A stretch of 6,819 nt of DNA, taken from the NCBI GenBank assembly GCA_016867955.1, contig VGIE01000124.1, positions 1 through 6,819 on the forward strand, given 5' to 3'. Made by a program: the position numbers and the translations under genes. This DNA is from Betaproteobacteria bacterium. GTDB lineage: Bacteria > Pseudomonadota > Gammaproteobacteria > Burkholderiales > SG8-39. Shown piece after piece: positions 6,224 through 6,819 of this stretch; within the stretch, counting starts at the first letter, position 1, and the number at the start of each line of letters is the position of its first letter. Below the pieces are notes generated by a model. That model ran no database searches. It worked only from the letters and a program-made list of their open reading frames with translations, and had not been told where the DNA came from.

Positions 6224-6251
6224 TACTCAAATCGCCAATTTGGTCCCATAG

Positions 6252-6572
6252 GCGCTGACGCCGGGCAGGTTCGATCCGCGACGCAAGACCGGCGCTCCGC
6301 GCTTTGTCTGCTCCATGCGCTGCATGCATGCCATGCGTCGGAGGTGGGGCGTGATTGATCCCGATGAACACGAAATCGCTGCCATCCAGGCCGCGAGCCC
6401 CATGGCGGGCGAGTATCTGGAGAGCATCGGCAAGACCGATCTCGCGGTGCTGACCGATGCCGAATGGCTGACGCTGCTGGAGGTGATCGTCACCGCCTAT
6501 CAGGACGCGCTGGCGCAACGCCTCGATAGCGGCAGCCATCCCGCACCGCCTTTGCCAGGGAGGGCGGCATGA
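6252..6572 (+). pseudogene. DUF6511-like protein, 5'-clipped by the IS3 element
   Basis: The frame is open directly after the presumed IS3 end and reads GRFDPRRKTGAPRFVCSMRC, then IDPDEHEIAAIQAASPMAGE, then EYLESIGKTDLAVLTDAEWL and LLEVIVTAYQDALAQ. The order FDPR, F-x-C-S-x2-C, IDP-x2-(E), GEY-x-(E)SIG and VVVTAYQD-like end agrees with what I recall of DUF6511 proteins of alphaproteobacterial prophages and islands, which start with another Cys pair that would complete a zinc knuckle. That N-terminal half is missing here. Downstream starts remain possible: ATGs at 6315, 6324 and 6333, or GTG at 6351 with GGAGG at 6340-6344, which would yield 73 residues lacking both cysteines. The stop overlaps the next start (ATGA). 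Molecular role is unknown; the link to replication is inferred from the coupled gene. Family assignment is from memory and moderate. Confidence 0.6.
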
Positions 6573-6819
6573 AGGATTTCATGGCGCAATTCGGCGCGCG
6601 GATGGTGGATAATGGCTATCCGGTCATTCCCATCATGCCGGGCGCCAAGGTGCCGGGGCATTTCCGGAAGGGCGCCTGGGCGGCCTATCCCGATTGGACG
6701 CGGCACTGCGATCGGGCGACCAAAACCTTCGAGATCGACATCTGGCGCCGCTGGCCCGATTGCGCGGTGGGCATCGCCTGCGGTGCGGTGGTTGGTATCG
6801 ACATTGATGTGCCGGATGC
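6569..6819 (+). CDS. Bifunctional DNA primase/polymerase (Prim-Pol), 3'-partial
   Basis: Prim-Pol domain enzymes (AEP superfamily, PF09250) synthesise primers and extend DNA in phages, plasmids and integrative elements. The 83 visible codons show the usual N-terminal layout: NGYPVIPIMPGAKVPG (residues 15-30), an aromatic WAAYPDW loop, IDIWRRWPDCAVGIACG, and the metal-binding motif GIDIDVPD with D78 and D80 (6800-6808). The start ATG overlaps the stop of the upstream gene and is preceded by AGGGAGGG at 6557-6564, so translation is probably coupled. The window ends just after the DxD motif. Full proteins usually continue with a helicase or other C-terminal domain, which cannot be seen. Its presence supports a phage or integrative-element replication module. 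Confidence 0.85.
   Translation, partial: MKDFMAQFGARMVDNGYPVIPIMPGAKVPGHFRKGAWAAYPDWTRHCDRATKTFEIDIWRRWPDCAVGIACGAVVGIDIDVPD

Larger units (their letters stand above)
5769..6248 (-). mobile_element. IS3-family element, 5' portion only
   Basis: This remnant carries orfA and the first codons of orfB of an IS3-family element, both on the minus strand. The orfB side is cut at 5769 by the IS21 end, so about 0.8 kb of orfB and the far inverted repeat are missing. The left (outer) end is placed at about 6248, where the minus strand reads TGGGACCAAATTGGCG. This is an estimate from the TG tip and from the start of unrelated coding DNA beyond it. The interval includes a 21-bp inverted repeat around the orfA start. 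Confidence 0.75.

Noticed and set aside
6204..6251. Plus-strand mini-ORF MSQKSSVTQIANLVP mirroring the start of orfA (MRQKSSV)
   Set aside because: The similarity is an automatic result of the 21-bp inverted repeat; there is no good ribosome binding site and it stops at 6251.
6249..6316. Minus-strand peptide RRGSNLPGVSAY resembling the N-terminus of ROK-type regulators
   Set aside because: Only about 12 residues match, and the plus strand in the same place gives a better, longer explanation (FDPRR...VCSMRC...IDP, DUF6511-like) continuing into the coupled gene.

Overview
The window is GC-rich throughout and its protein families (a TruB with a VMDGTKRYRF segment, a FixK/FNR-type box ahead of a universal stress gene, a Cys-less serine recombinase, a DUF6511-like protein beside a Prim-Pol) point to an alphaproteobacterium. 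I cannot settle the order; Rhodospirillales/Acetobacteraceae or Sphingomonadales are plausible.

Layout. Bases 1-1514 look like resident chromosome. They hold the 3' part of truB (+), a small secreted Rap1a/Tai-like protein (-) convergent with it, and a divergent promoter region carrying a near-perfect FNR/FixK operator in front of a universal stress protein gene (+). The stress gene is cut off after about 59 codons, near 1514. From there to the window end the DNA is accessory: a 5'-truncated, frameshifted serine recombinase (-, 1728-3317), a complete but frameshifted IS21-family element (3318-5768), the 5' half of an IS3-family element (-, 5769-about 6248), then a 5'-clipped DUF6511-like gene coupled by an ATGA overlap to a bifunctional primase-polymerase (+) that runs off the window.

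Reading it together. The most economical model is an integrative element or prophage that entered the usp gene, with its serine recombinase next to the left junction and its replication module (DUF6511-like plus Prim-Pol) further in. It was later invaded by an IS3-family element and by IS21. The IS21 copy joins a recombinase gene on its left to an IS3 orfB on its right and has no target duplication, so DNA between those genes has been lost. Serine recombinase, istA, istB and IS3 orfA each carry at least one apparent single-base deletion, so all four mobility genes look dead, while rap1a-like and the visible parts of truB and Prim-Pol read open.

I see no new defence or enzymatic system. The most interesting small-scale signals are a 21-bp inverted repeat that places the IS3 orfA start codon in a stem and its ribosome binding site in the loop, the FNR box orphaned by truncation of its target gene, and the IS21 deletion junction. 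No tRNA, rRNA or CRISPR array was recognised.
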